Below are positions 1 through 6,619 of a stretch of DNA of 17,112 nucleotides, one piece after another; within the stretch, counting starts at the first letter, position 1; each line of letters opens with the position of its first letter. The translations under genes and the position numbers were made by a program. Origin of the DNA: Deltaproteobacteria bacterium (GTDB lineage: Bacteria; Desulfobacterota; Syntrophia; Syntrophales; UBA5619); contig JAJFTY010000034.1 of NCBI GenBank assembly GCA_021372695.1, forward strand, positions 1-17,112, read 5' to 3'. Under the pieces are notes generated by a model. The model did no database searches. It had not been told where the DNA came from and saw only the letters and a list, made by a program, of their open reading frames with translations.

Positions 1-53
1 CTTCCCAGCGGCGTCCCACATGATCTTGTATGGGAGCCTGCCCGGCAGCCAAG

Positions 54-359
54 CTATTTATTGCGCGCTCTGCCGCAGTTCCAGCACTCTGTGAATTGGC
101 CCTCGATATCCTCACCACAGGAATGGCACTTCCAACCAGCCGTCTCTTTCCTCGAAAGTTCCTCGTCAACAATGCGTTTCGCTTCAAAGAAATCCTCGTC
201 CGCCACACATATTTGAGGCCAGCACTCTATCGGCGGAATCTCACCGCTGCCCGCAGAGAGAAAATCATTTTTCATCCAACATCTAATTCCGTATCCCTCC
301 AGGATATTTTGAAATATACTTGCCAGCGCTACATTCGAGGCGCTGTAAACAATTTTCAT
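54..359 (-). CDS. DUF2007 domain protein with C-terminal zinc ribbon
   Basis: 101 aa. Residues 1-70 match the DUF2007 (putative signal-transducing protein) pattern: an N-terminal MKIVYSASN strand, a helix (LASIFQNILEGYGI), then a GSGEIPP turn and a WPQICVADEDFFEAK strand-helix. The C-terminus carries a short zinc ribbon with two CxxC pairs (CHSC and CWNC, residues about 78-95). DUF2007 is small and cytosolic with unknown biochemical function; a ligand-sensing or adaptor role is only suggested for the family. The start ATG at 359 is preceded by GGAG five bases upstream. It lies 87 bp downstream of the TPR gene on the same strand, so the two may be cotranscribed. The domain match is good; the function is not known. 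Confidence 0.85.
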   Translation of the reverse strand: MKIVYSASNVALASIFQNILEGYGIRCWMKNDFLSAGSGEIPPIECWPQICVADEDFFEAKRIVDEELSRKETAGWKCHSCGEDIEGQFTECWNCGRARNK

Positions 360-446
360 ATTATCTCCGCTATTCTTGAACGTTATCGACAGAAACCTAT
401 GCGTTCCTACGGACTATGTTGAAACTACAGGACGCATGCAAGAACC

Positions 447-1124
447 CTACTTTGGCCGCGGCATTTTTTTCTGTAAGTCGGCGACAAAATATTTGTCGAG
501 CTCGTTCGCCCGCGGTGCGGCTTCCGCCAGTTTTACCTTTGTCCATGCTTCAGTGTAGTTGCCAGTTGCATACAAGACAATAGCCCAATTTTGCAGATTC
601 AGAACATGTTGTGGCATTTTCTTATATAGTTGCTCGTAACGATTGAAAGCATCCGCCAGAAGCGTTTCATTTCTCATTGCCACAGCAGCAAATCCGATGG
701 CTCTTGCATGATCGACCATAAAGTCGATGTCATTACCCGTATATTGTTCTGCCTCGGAAAATAATTTCAAGCATTCATCCATTTTGCCGGCCTTACCCTG
801 AATTGATGCCATTCCCCAGAGCGCCGCGCCGTTTTGATTGTCCAAAAGCCAAGCCTGATTGAAACGCCTCATGGCATCGTCAGACTTTCCCTGACGGAAG
901 AATTGCCAGCCGCGCATTGCAGCATGTTCAGATGCTTTTCCCCGATCGCCATTATATTGTTTATCAACCTCAGCAAGGAATGCCTTATCGGCTGCAATCT
1001 GTTTTTCGTTCTTCTGTACCGTACCGTATTTGGGTAGAAGATTAATATTCTGCGCATATGCAGCGTTGAACAAAAATATCGCAAGGATGAAACCAGAAGA
1101 AATGGAGAAGATAATCTTACGCAT
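447..1124 (-). CDS. Exported tetratricopeptide-repeat protein
   Basis: 225 aa. The start is placed at the ATG at 1124, giving MRKIIF, because GGAGG lies four bases upstream and the protein then opens with a classical signal peptide: KK/R-type N-region, hydrophobic SGFILAIFLFNA, and an AYA-Q cleavage site near residue 24. The longer in-frame start at 1160 would spoil this. The mature part is helical, with TPR-like units: a G-W-x-F-x-x-G-K-x-D-x-A-x-x-x-F-x-x-A unit around residues 72-92, a second around 105-125, and another near the C-terminus (YATGNYTEAW). It is probably a periplasmic or secreted scaffold. No catalytic motif is visible and the partner is unknown. It sits just upstream of the DUF2007 gene on the same strand. 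Confidence 0.85.
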   Translation of the reverse strand: MRKIIFSISSGFILAIFLFNAAYAQNINLLPKYGTVQKNEKQIAADKAFLAEVDKQYNGDRGKASEHAAMRGWQFFRQGKSDDAMRRFNQAWLLDNQNGAALWGMASIQGKAGKMDECLKLFSEAEQYTGNDIDFMVDHARAIGFAAVAMRNETLLADAFNRYEQLYKKMPQHVLNLQNWAIVLYATGNYTEAWTKVKLAEAAPRANELDKYFVADLQKKMPRPK

Positions 1125-1295
1125 ATAACCTCCTGCGGGAATTGTCGTATTCCCCTCCATCGAGACATCGTCTTGTAGAGGCAGCGTGATACCACGCTTC
1201 CCGAATCAACCTATCCTGTGGGACGTGCTCGCGCCCACCGGTCAACCCCCTCCAACCCTCCCGTCACGACCCCGGAAACGCCCCTAACTCAAACT

Positions 1296-1314
1296 CATAT
1301 TCCGTCGGAATATG
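1296..1314. repeat. Perfect 9-bp inverted repeat, operator-like
   Basis: CATATTCCG-T-CGGAATATG is a perfect palindrome with 9-bp arms and a single central T. It lies in the 271-bp gap between the end of the parB-like gene (1396) and the start of the TPR gene (1124). That places it about 170 bp upstream of the TPR start and downstream of parB. The symmetry and AT/GC pattern resemble a dimeric regulator's operator. It has no T-run, so it is not a terminator, and it does not resemble the usual parS consensus. The rest of the gap shows nothing I can name. Confidence 0.5.
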
Positions 1315-1395
1315 GTGTATATTTACGATCCCATTAAGAATCTAACGACGGCTCCGATCATTTTCCCTTTCGTTTTTTCCGCTGACTCCGCCGGG

Positions 1396-2199
1396 TCATG
1401 TCGGCCTTTTCTTGTTGGCCACCGCCCGGGGAAGGGCCTCGTCCAGAGTCTCCTTCATGAAGTTCATGGACTCGATGATCATGGTCCGGTCCGCCTCCGA
1501 GAAGTCGGGAAATTCGAGGTCGCAGATCTTGTTGGCCATGGCGCCGATGTCGCCGGCGATGGCCTCCGCTTTGGTGCGGCTCCGCCGGACCAGGGCAGGG
1601 GCTTCGCCCGCCGCCTTGGCGGCTTCTGTGGCCTGCTGCTCCCTGAACTTCCGGAACTGGGTCAGCATGCTCCGTTCCTGCTTCCGACAGGCGATTTCGA
1701 GAAGGACGGCCTTGGGGACCGAGGGGTCCTGACGACACTCGTCGCGGATCTCCTTGGGAAGCCGGTTCAGGGAGAGGGACTTCGAAATGTTGGACTGGGA
1801 TTTGCCGATCACGGTCGCGAGCTGCGCCTGTTCATAGGCATGGTCGTCCATGAGCCTTTTGAGGGCCTCGGCCTCCTCCACGGGGTTCAGGTCCTGGCGA
1901 AGCAGGTTCTCCACCAAGGCGACCTCGGCGCAGTCGGTGCCGTCGATGAAGACCACGGGGACTGTGGGGAGGTTCGCCTTCCTTGCCGCGGCGCAGCGCC
2001 GCTCGCCGGCAACGGTAAAGACCAGGCCCGTGGCCGGGTCCTGCCGGCAGACGACCGGTTCGATGATCCCCCGCTGGCTGATGGAGGCGGTGAGTTCGTC
2101 GAGGGCCGCGGGGTCCATGTACTTGCGGGGTTGGCTGGGGTCGGGCTGAAGCTCGGCCAGGGGCACCTGATAGAGCTGGTTCTTTTCGTACGTCGCCAT
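1396..2199 (-). CDS. ParB/RepB/Spo0J-family DNA-binding protein (orphan)
   Basis: 267 aa. The ParB N-terminal (CTPase/nuclease-like) domain spans residues about 10-110. It has PDPSQPRKYMDP, then SISQRGIIEPVV, then the GERRCAAARKA box (65-75, the GERRxRA signature), then ENLLRQDLNPVEEAEAL. A KorB/ParB-type HTH follows (LATVIGKSQSNISKSLSLNRLP, about 127-148). The C-terminal 120 aa are helical and Ala/Arg-rich, without an obvious standard ParB dimerisation domain. The start ATG has GGAGG eight bases upstream. No parA lies beside it, so it is more likely an accessory (plasmid, phage or island-type) ParB than the chromosomal segregation protein. Its GC content is visibly higher than that of the genes to its left and right, suggesting transfer. 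Confidence 0.9.
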   Translation of the reverse strand: MATYEKNQLYQVPLAELQPDPSQPRKYMDPAALDELTASISQRGIIEPVVCRQDPATGLVFTVAGERRCAAARKANLPTVPVVFIDGTDCAEVALVENLLRQDLNPVEEAEALKRLMDDHAYEQAQLATVIGKSQSNISKSLSLNRLPKEIRDECRQDPSVPKAVLLEIACRKQERSMLTQFRKFREQQATEAAKAAGEAPALVRRSRTKAEAIAGDIGAMANKICDLEFPDFSEADRTMIIESMNFMKETLDEALPRAVANKKRPT

Positions 2200-2396
2200 G
2201 ATCGGTTCCTCCTTTCGGGATGAAAGAAAAACCTGTCAAGAACGCGGGCGCTCCACTGCCAGGCTAAGCCCGGCACCGCGGTCCGGATCCCGTGACGCGC
2301 TTCGGCCCCGAAGGGCGCGGCGAGGAAGGACGGCGGAAAGAGAGCGAATGGCGGCCGAGGCGGCACGCAAACGCCAGAGACATCAGGTTGGTTCGT

Positions 2397-2582
2397 GTGT
2401 GGGGGAGACCATACCGGAAAACCGTTTGGATATCAACAGGAAAATGGATATGGGCGCGTTTCAGTCATTGGTATGCCCGCCATCAGGAGCAGGTGCTTCC
2501 GGAGATAAAGATCAAGTTTTCTCGCCTGGATGCCGAATACAGTATCGTAATCATCTCGAATCTCAAAGGAGCCGAAGGATGA
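2397..2582 (+). pseudogene. Possible remnant of a gene upstream of the excisionase-like gene
   Basis: An open frame ends with a protein-like stretch (WYARHQEQVLPEIKIKF, then RLDAEYSIVIISNLKGAEG). Its TGA stop (2580-2582) overlaps the next gene's ATG in an ATGA arrangement typical of coupled genes. No plausible start with a ribosome-binding site is visible, and I do not recognise a family. It is read as the tail of a truncated gene; a chance open frame is possible. Confidence 0.25.
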
Positions 2583-2787
2583 ATTTGTCAGACGAAGGTC
2601 AGGGGCATCGCGCGGAGAATTCGTGGAAGGGACATATCATCACCGTCAATGAGGTGGCAACGTATCTGAGATTGGCGGACACCATCCTGCTTCATCCGGA
2701 GCCCTGCCCGGACTCAAGATCGCCAAGCCTCTGCAATTTAATCGAGAAGAATTTACGGAGACGATTGTCTCAATGAGCCGGCGCTGA
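2579..2787 (+). pseudogene. Frameshifted excisionase/MerR-type helix-turn-helix gene
   Basis: ATG at 2579 has AAAGGAG upstream. Frame 1 reads GHIITVNEVATYLRLADT, the first helices of the excisionase-type winged HTH (HTH_17), and then becomes nonsense after about 2690. From 2692 a second frame reads SSGALPGLKIAKPLQFNREEF and stops at 2787. That is exactly the wing and C-terminal part of the same domain. Compared with the normal family pattern (ADTTLYRLxxSGxLPGxKIGxxxRF), three or four codons plus a frame change are missing near 2690-2692, so an out-of-frame deletion of about 10 nt is likely. The intact protein would be a small DNA-binding protein of about 70 aa, as found with mobile elements and toxin-antitoxin modules. 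No functional product is expected unless the frame is restored. Confidence 0.75.
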
Positions 2788-3375
2788 AGGCGAATACCTT
2801 ATCTCTCAACCGGTATTGATTGATCGCTGCCTTTCTCAGCAGCCTGCGGATTTGCAGATTTGAAAGCATTAACTGGCGTCGGGACAGGCAAAATTCAGAA
2901 AAAGTGAAGAGTTCTTCCTCCGCAAACCATTGACCTCGAGAAATACGCACCATTCCAAACGGTAATCCTCCTTGGCTCCCGGACAACCCACGAATCGGGA
3001 AGCCTTAAGATTTCTCAATACCCTTTGATATGCGACTTCTCAGCGGGAATTTTTTGCCGCCCCCCGCCGGATATCGGCATAATCTTCCTTCCTTCGCATG
3101 CCGATAATGATCGCTGATGCAACGGATCACGCCGATCTGTTTGTCAAGAATTGCCAAGCACCATTCTCGCCTTTTTCGCCAATACGACCTCCAAATCGAG
3201 GCGCACAGGCCCCTCTGTCTCTGCCGAACCTTCTTGTCGCTTCCGAGCATTTGTATTTCTATTGAACAATGTACGGCCTTCCCAAGCAGTCGGCACGCTT
3301 AATGCTGTTCTGTCAGTTCAGGCATAGGCAAAGGGACGATCCGTTCAACCATCAAGGCAAAGAAAGGAGATTGTT
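2788..3375. other. About 590 bp without a supportable gene; contains a hairpin
   Basis: Short open frames on both strands here show no recognisable motif, signal or convincing ribosome-binding site, and I annotate none of them. The only clear structure is an inverted repeat TATCGGCAT (3072-3080) / ATGCCGATA (3098-3106), with 9-bp arms and a 17-nt pyrimidine-rich spacer. The end of the gap should hold the promoter of the EF-hand gene, but no convincing -35/-10 pair stands out. Confidence 0.4.
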
Positions 3376-4017
3376 ATGGTCAGTGGAATCAGCAGTTCCA
3401 GCACTTTTAACGCAGCCGCGCTCTCCGAGATGTGGCAGAAAATGTTCAACAAGATCGATACCAAAGGTGACGGGTCGATCGACAAAACTGAGATGACCAC
3501 GTTCTTGCAGCAGAACAATACGCAGGACATATCCAGCTTTGTCGACGAAGTCTTCAGCAACCTGGACACCAATCAAGATGATCTCATCAGCCAGATTGAA
3601 TCCAACTCCGTTCTGGCAAAGCTGGAGCACGAAAAGAAGGGCGGCGGCACTCATATGGCCGCCATGTCGGGAATGCCCCCCGCGCCCGAAAAGGTTTTTG
3701 ATACGGCCGACACGAACAAGGACGGGGTTGTCAGCAAGGATGAGCTTGCGGCCGTCATAGGGCAAAGTGCAGAGGATATCGACGAGATTTTCAGCAAGGT
3801 CGATACCGACGGCGATGGGCTCATCTCCCGTACCGAGGACGAAACTTTCCGAGAGCAGATGACGACACGAATACAGCAGAATGAATCTGCCAATTCCGGA
3901 ACAAACGACATCGGCAGCTTCGGCCAGAGTTGGCAGCGTGAGTTGTTTGACGTTCTGCTGAAGGGTCTCACAGCGACTGCGGGTTCTACGGGCGAACTCA
4001 CTTCTGTTTCCGCATAG
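3376..4017 (+). CDS. Four-EF-hand calcium-binding protein
   Basis: 213 aa. It has four canonical 12-residue EF-hand loops, each starting with D and ending with E: DTKGDGSIDKTE (28-39), DTNQDDLISQIE (64-75), DTNKDGVVSKDE (112-123) and DTDGDGLISRTE (143-154). They fall as two pairs joined by a Gly/Met/Pro-rich linker (about 87-104). In loop 2 the conserved Gly at position 6 is Asp. There is no signal peptide. The Ser-rich N-terminus (SGISSSSTFNAAA) and the layout resemble the XopAW-like calmodulin-type proteins scattered through Proteobacteria. The start is supported by AAGGAG seven bases upstream. It is monocistronic, followed 55 bp later by a strong terminator. Ca2+ binding is well supported; the target is unknown. 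Confidence 0.92.
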   Translation: MVSGISSSSTFNAAALSEMWQKMFNKIDTKGDGSIDKTEMTTFLQQNNTQDISSFVDEVFSNLDTNQDDLISQIESNSVLAKLEHEKKGGGTHMAAMSGMPPAPEKVFDTADTNKDGVVSKDELAAVIGQSAEDIDEIFSKVDTDGDGLISRTEDETFREQMTTRIQQNESANSGTNDIGSFGQSWQRELFDVLLKGLTATAGSTGELTSVSA

Positions 4018-4072
4018 CGTCGAAGAACTCCTGCCGGTGGACGTCGACATCGTCCGCATTGGCTATGCCATC

Positions 4073-4109
4073 AAGGCCGTTTTCCATTAGGGGGAAACGG
4101 CCTTCTTTT
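4073..4109 (+). terminator. Rho-independent terminator of the EF-hand gene
   Basis: AAGGCCGTTTTCC (4073-4085) pairs with GGGAAACGGCCTT (4092-4104), one G-U included, across a 6-nt loop. TTCTTTT follows. It sits 55 bp after the EF-hand stop codon. Confidence 0.85.
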
Positions 4110-4207
4110 CGATCAAACGCACCCCGCGATGGATGGGCCAGCCAAGAGAGGAATTGCCTGTCCTCGACGCTGCGGCGTACCGGAATGGCCCCTTGATACG
4201 GAATCGA

Positions 4208-4943
4208 TCAGCGAAGATTCGTCACGACACCGGTTACCGTGAAACTCCGGTAAAGGGTTCCCGGGGTGTATGTACCTTCTCCATAAAGACCATCGGTCGA
4301 GGCGCCGCCGAAACTCCCTCCGGAATAGACGCTGTACGTGGAGTTCGTGATCAGATCGGGTGAGGAGAAGGCCAGGGACTGATAGGCTTTGAAGGGTGCA
4401 AACGTGACAATGCCCTCACCACTGACGGACTGAACGCGGACCAGGGAGCTGGCCGGCCGGGTTGTGTTGAACGTCAGCAACAGGGAATTCTTGGTCGATG
4501 TGAAACCCGGCGCCTGCGCCATGCCGGCGCTGCCCGCGGCCACGAGCAATCCGCCGGTGATCTCAAATGTACCGTCGTAATCCACGGCGCTGTTGTCTTG
4601 GTCCGTTGGGCCGTGGACGATCACGGTCCCGCCGGTCATGTCGATCGATCCGTTCACATCGATGCCGTCACCCGCGGCATTGACCGCGATATATCCCCCA
4701 TTGATGTAAAGGTGGCATGTTCCGCCGGTTGGAGGGGTAAAGCCGCCCTGGCCCGGCCTGGTGTCGATCCCGGATCTGTCTACACCGCCGGCCCCGTTTA
4801 GGCCATCGTCGCTGGAAACGATGTGAATGTTTCCGCCGTTGATCGTTACCACGACGCTTTCGATGCCCTCGTACGATTTTGAAATCCCGATTTCGCGGCC
4901 GTTGATCTAGATGGAGGTGTCGGCATGGATGCCGTCGTCTCCA
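4208..4943 (-). pseudogene. Remnant of a Cthe_2159-type beta-helix carbohydrate-binding protein
   Basis: The last 214 codons read as the repetitive C-terminal half of a carbohydrate-binding (Cthe_2159/DUF4353-type) protein. Repeated xINGGxIxV and SIDMTGGTVIVHG turns are followed by a Ser/Gly/Thr-rich tail ending VTGVVTNLR. Homology clearly continues upstream of any start codon (DDGIHADTSI, then an in-frame TAG at 4907-4909, then INGREIGISKSYEGIES, all typical of the family) up to about 4943, where it breaks off. The N-terminal half and signal peptide are therefore missing, and a nonsense codon interrupts what remains. The GTG at 4852 has no ribosome-binding site and falls mid-repeat. The intact protein would be secreted or surface-bound and bind acidic polysaccharide such as pectin or cellulose. 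Confidence 0.75.
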
Positions 4944-4947
4944 GCGG

Positions 4948-5223
4948 GACACTCTGTTCACCGAAATGATGTCTACCACCTACGCGCAGATGCGCCGCAG
5001 TCACCCGGAAAAACCGATCATGGTGTCGGAATTCGGCCGGACGCCAGGAGATAAACAGCAGCCCTGGCTGACCGACGCTTACGCCCGCATCAAGGCGGCC
5101 ATCTATTACGACAACATTACCAAGGTCTACGGAGGGCAGGACCATAGACTCGACGTGCAAAGCCTGCGCACGCTGCGCGAGGTGTTCACCGATCACTACT
5201 GGATAATGGTCAGGGAGCGATGA
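4948..5223 (+). pseudogene. C-terminal fragment of a GH26-like glycoside hydrolase
   Basis: The frame reads DTLFTEMMSTTYAQMRR, then KPIMVSEFGRTPGDKQQPW, then a helix with DAYARIKAA, and ends DHRLDVQSLRTLREVFTDHYW before the stop. This is the last part of a GH26/GH5-type (beta/alpha)8 barrel. The SEFG motif holds the expected catalytic nucleophile Glu, and the RLDxxS...LR segment is the usual family C-terminus. Only about 90 of some 300 or more residues remain. There is no start with a ribosome-binding site; an in-frame stop lies at 4903, and upstream DNA belongs to the opposite-strand carbohydrate-binding remnant. It is non-functional. GH26 assignment is moderate; a related clan-A family is possible. 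Confidence 0.6.
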
Positions 5224-5276
5224 GGGACGCCGCTGCCAGTTCTTGATGGTCCTTTTGTCATTGGCTGTTTGTTTTA

Positions 5277-5305
5277 TTGACAAACGAGAATGTGATCACT
5301 ACCTT
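5277..5305 (+). promoter_or_regulatory. Candidate sigma-70 promoter of the stress cluster
   Basis: A perfect TTGACA (5277-5282) is followed after 17 nt by a weak -10, TACCTT (5300-5305). The spacer contains the palindrome GTGATCAC (5292-5299), which could be a regulator half-site. It lies about 230 bp upstream of the DUF3303 gene in an otherwise gene-poor 309-bp gap (5224-5532). Confidence 0.35.
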
Positions 5306-5395
5306 CATTTGTAAAAGATAAAGTTCTTTGTATTGAATCCGTCCGCAAGAAAAACGCCATTCCATAAACTCCAGGAAATGGAAGGGAGGTTCAGG

Positions 5396-5443
5396 ATGGC
5401 AACCAACCATAAAGTCAATAAAACTATAAAATTACCAATGTAA
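5396..5443 (+). CDS. Possible 15-codon leader ORF
   Basis: ATG at 5396 is preceded by GGGAGG with good spacing. The peptide is MATNHKVNKTIKLPM, Lys-rich, and it ends directly before the stem-loop at 5445. It could be a leader peptide, a decayed gene start or a chance ORF; there is no family match. Confidence 0.25.
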   Translation: MATNHKVNKTIKLPM

Positions 5444-5444
5444 T

Positions 5445-5475
5445 CCTTCAGGGGAGTTTCGCAGTCCCTTGAAGG
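5445..5475 (+). promoter_or_regulatory. Stem-loop in the leader of the DUF3303 gene
   Basis: CCTTCAGGGGA (5445-5455) pairs with TCCCTTGAAGG (5465-5475) in an 11-bp stem with one G-U, around a 9-nt loop, followed by TTTCT. The short T-run makes it a weak terminator or attenuator at best. It lies 57 bp upstream of the DUF3303 start and two bases after the stop of the 15-codon ORF. Confidence 0.45.
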
Positions 5476-5532
5476 TTTCTGGATGTCTGTCACGCCTACG
5501 AAGCTAACCGATGTTAAGGCAGGAGGTGCGTT

Positions 5533-5790
5533 ATGTATTTCATGATGATCTGCACATGGGAACCAAAGGATGAAAAGGAGATCAGAACAAGAAAAGTCGG
5601 GTGGGAGTGGCCGGATGACGTTAAGGTCATCAGTGAGTTTTACGACCTTCAGGGTCGCAGAACCATCTTTGTAGTCTGGACAGATGCCAAAGGGCTGATA
5701 GCGGCACGGGCGGCCTGGATCGATATCATGAAATTCGAAATCTTTCCCGTATACCCGCTTGGGGTGACAAAGGAACAGCTCAAGAAATAG
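5533..5790 (+). CDS. DUF3303-like small protein
   Basis: 85 aa. It starts MYFMMICTWEPKDEKEI and continues with SEFYDLQGRRTIFVVWTDAKG and a helix ending in IMKFEIFPVYPL. This is the ferredoxin-fold-like pattern of DUF3303 proteins: an N-terminal strand with an MxxxTW motif and a final FxxxPVYP strand. It is cytosolic, with no signal or membrane segment, and the family function is unknown. Its start has AGGAGG six bases upstream. It is the first gene of a seven-gene plus-strand series and lies 16 bp before the next start, so cotranslation is likely. Confidence 0.8.
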   Translation: MYFMMICTWEPKDEKEIRTRKVGWEWPDDVKVISEFYDLQGRRTIFVVWTDAKGLIAARAAWIDIMKFEIFPVYPLGVTKEQLKK

Positions 5791-5806
5791 AGCAAGGAGG
5801 ACAGCC

Positions 5807-5989
5807 ATGGCCAAACTGGAATTGACAGGCGAAGAACAAGAGCTTCTTCTTCAGATACTGGAAAGGCAACATTACAACATTCGCGTTGAGATCGTAAACA
5901 CGGACAATCGGGAGTTCCGAAGAGAACTCAAACAACGTGAATCCGTCATGAAAGGGTTGATTGACCGGTTGAAGACAACGAGCGGTTGA
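5807..5989 (+). CDS. Small conserved-type helical protein, function unknown
   Basis: 60 aa, predicted all-helical: ELTGEEQELLLQILERQ, then REFRRELKQRESVMKGLIDRL, with a charged, coiled-coil-like second half. AAGGAGG lies eight bases before the ATG. It sits between the DUF3303 gene and the first USP gene with short spacing. I recognise the general type (small GEEQELL proteins beside USP and stress genes) but no function. It could be a small adaptor of the neighbouring stress proteins; that is a guess from context. Confidence 0.75.
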   Translation: MAKLELTGEEQELLLQILERQHYNIRVEIVNTDNREFRRELKQRESVMKGLIDRLKTTSG

Positions 5990-6038
5990 TTGGATTATGA
6001 ACCTGTTCCCGTTCGTTCATGAGAAGGAGGTGTCTGCC

Positions 6039-6491
6039 ATGTATCAAAAAATACTGGTTCCACTTGACGGTTCAAAGTTGGCAGAGTGTGCGTTGTCCCA
6101 TGTCAAAAACCTGGTAAAAGATGGGGCCGTGGGAGAAGTAATCCTCCTTAATGTGTCTTCTGTTAATATCTACCGGGGCGGTGAGGCCGCTGGCTACATG
6201 GACATGAACAGCATCAAGGAAGGCATGTCAGAGAAATCCCAAAAGTATCTTGCAGATGTGGAATCCCGCCTTAATTCCGAGGGCATTAAAGTCAAAACAG
6301 AGTCACTGGAGGGCTACCGTGCCGCCGAAACCATCTCTGACTATGCTCAAAATAATGGGGTCGATCTGATCGTCATTGCCAGCCACGGTTACACGGGCAT
6401 GAAAAAGCTGATGCTGGGCAGCGTGGCCTTAGAGGTTCTCCATGAATCCCATGTACCCGTTCTCCTTATCAGGCCGGAGTCTTGCCGGTAA
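6039..6491 (+). CDS. Universal stress protein (UspA family), copy 1
   Basis: 150 aa, single USP domain. It opens KILVPLDGSKLAECAL (strand 1 and the ATP-binding Asp) and ends with VDLIVIASHGYTGMKKLMLGSVA, the SHGx9GS phosphate-binding loop of ATP-binding USPs, then VPVLLIRP. The first Gly of the classical G-x2-G-x9-G(S/T) motif is Ala, as in many USPs. The start at 6039 (MYQKIL) is chosen over the in-frame ATG at 5997 because AAGGAGG lies eight bases before it and the paralogue has the same start and leader. It is cytosolic and probably binds ATP/AMP as a dimer. It is closely similar to the second copy at 7210; a cNMP-binding gene lies between them. Confidence 0.95.
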   Translation: MYQKILVPLDGSKLAECALSHVKNLVKDGAVGEVILLNVSSVNIYRGGEAAGYMDMNSIKEGMSEKSQKYLADVESRLNSEGIKVKTESLEGYRAAETISDYAQNNGVDLIVIASHGYTGMKKLMLGSVALEVLHESHVPVLLIRPESCR

Positions 6492-6536
6492 GAATTATTT
6501 CCTCAAGAACATCCAAACACCAGAGGAGATTGTGCC

Positions 6537-6575
6537 ATGAACAAGGCCGCCCCACAATCCCACATAGACAACTGA
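6537..6575 (+). CDS. Possible 12-codon ORF between USP and cNMP genes
   Basis: AGAGGAG precedes an ATG at 6537, giving MNKAAPQSHIDN and then a stop. The Shine-Dalgarno is as good as those of the real genes, but the product is tiny. It may be a leader ORF or the start of a lost gene. Low confidence. Confidence 0.2.
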   Translation: MNKAAPQSHIDN

Positions 6576-6619
6576 TCATATCATCTGTGAAGCACTGCCC
6601 TCAAGGAAAGGAGGCGATT

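Noticed and set aside
1312..2223. 303-codon plus-strand frame opposite parB
   Set aside because: His/Gly/Leu-rich shadow frame, no domain. The ParB signatures are on the minus strand.
2753..3250. Two small minus-strand frames
   Set aside because: Atypical composition, no motif and no clear Shine-Dalgarno. The area is better left as a gap.
4907..4909. In-frame TAG in the carbohydrate-binding remnant as a possible pyrrolysine codon
   Set aside because: The gene is also missing its N-terminal half and is joined to an unrelated fragment, so a nonsense mutation in a dead gene is simpler. The family has no known Pyl site here.
4846..5283. 145-codon minus-strand frame across the remnant junction
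   Set aside because: Antisense to the GH26-like fragment and out of frame with the carbohydrate-binding remnant.
5305..5814. 169-codon minus-strand frame with hydrophobic stretches
   Set aside because: It is antisense to the DUF3303 gene and its leader, with no ribosome-binding support. The plus-strand gene has a strong Shine-Dalgarno and family match.
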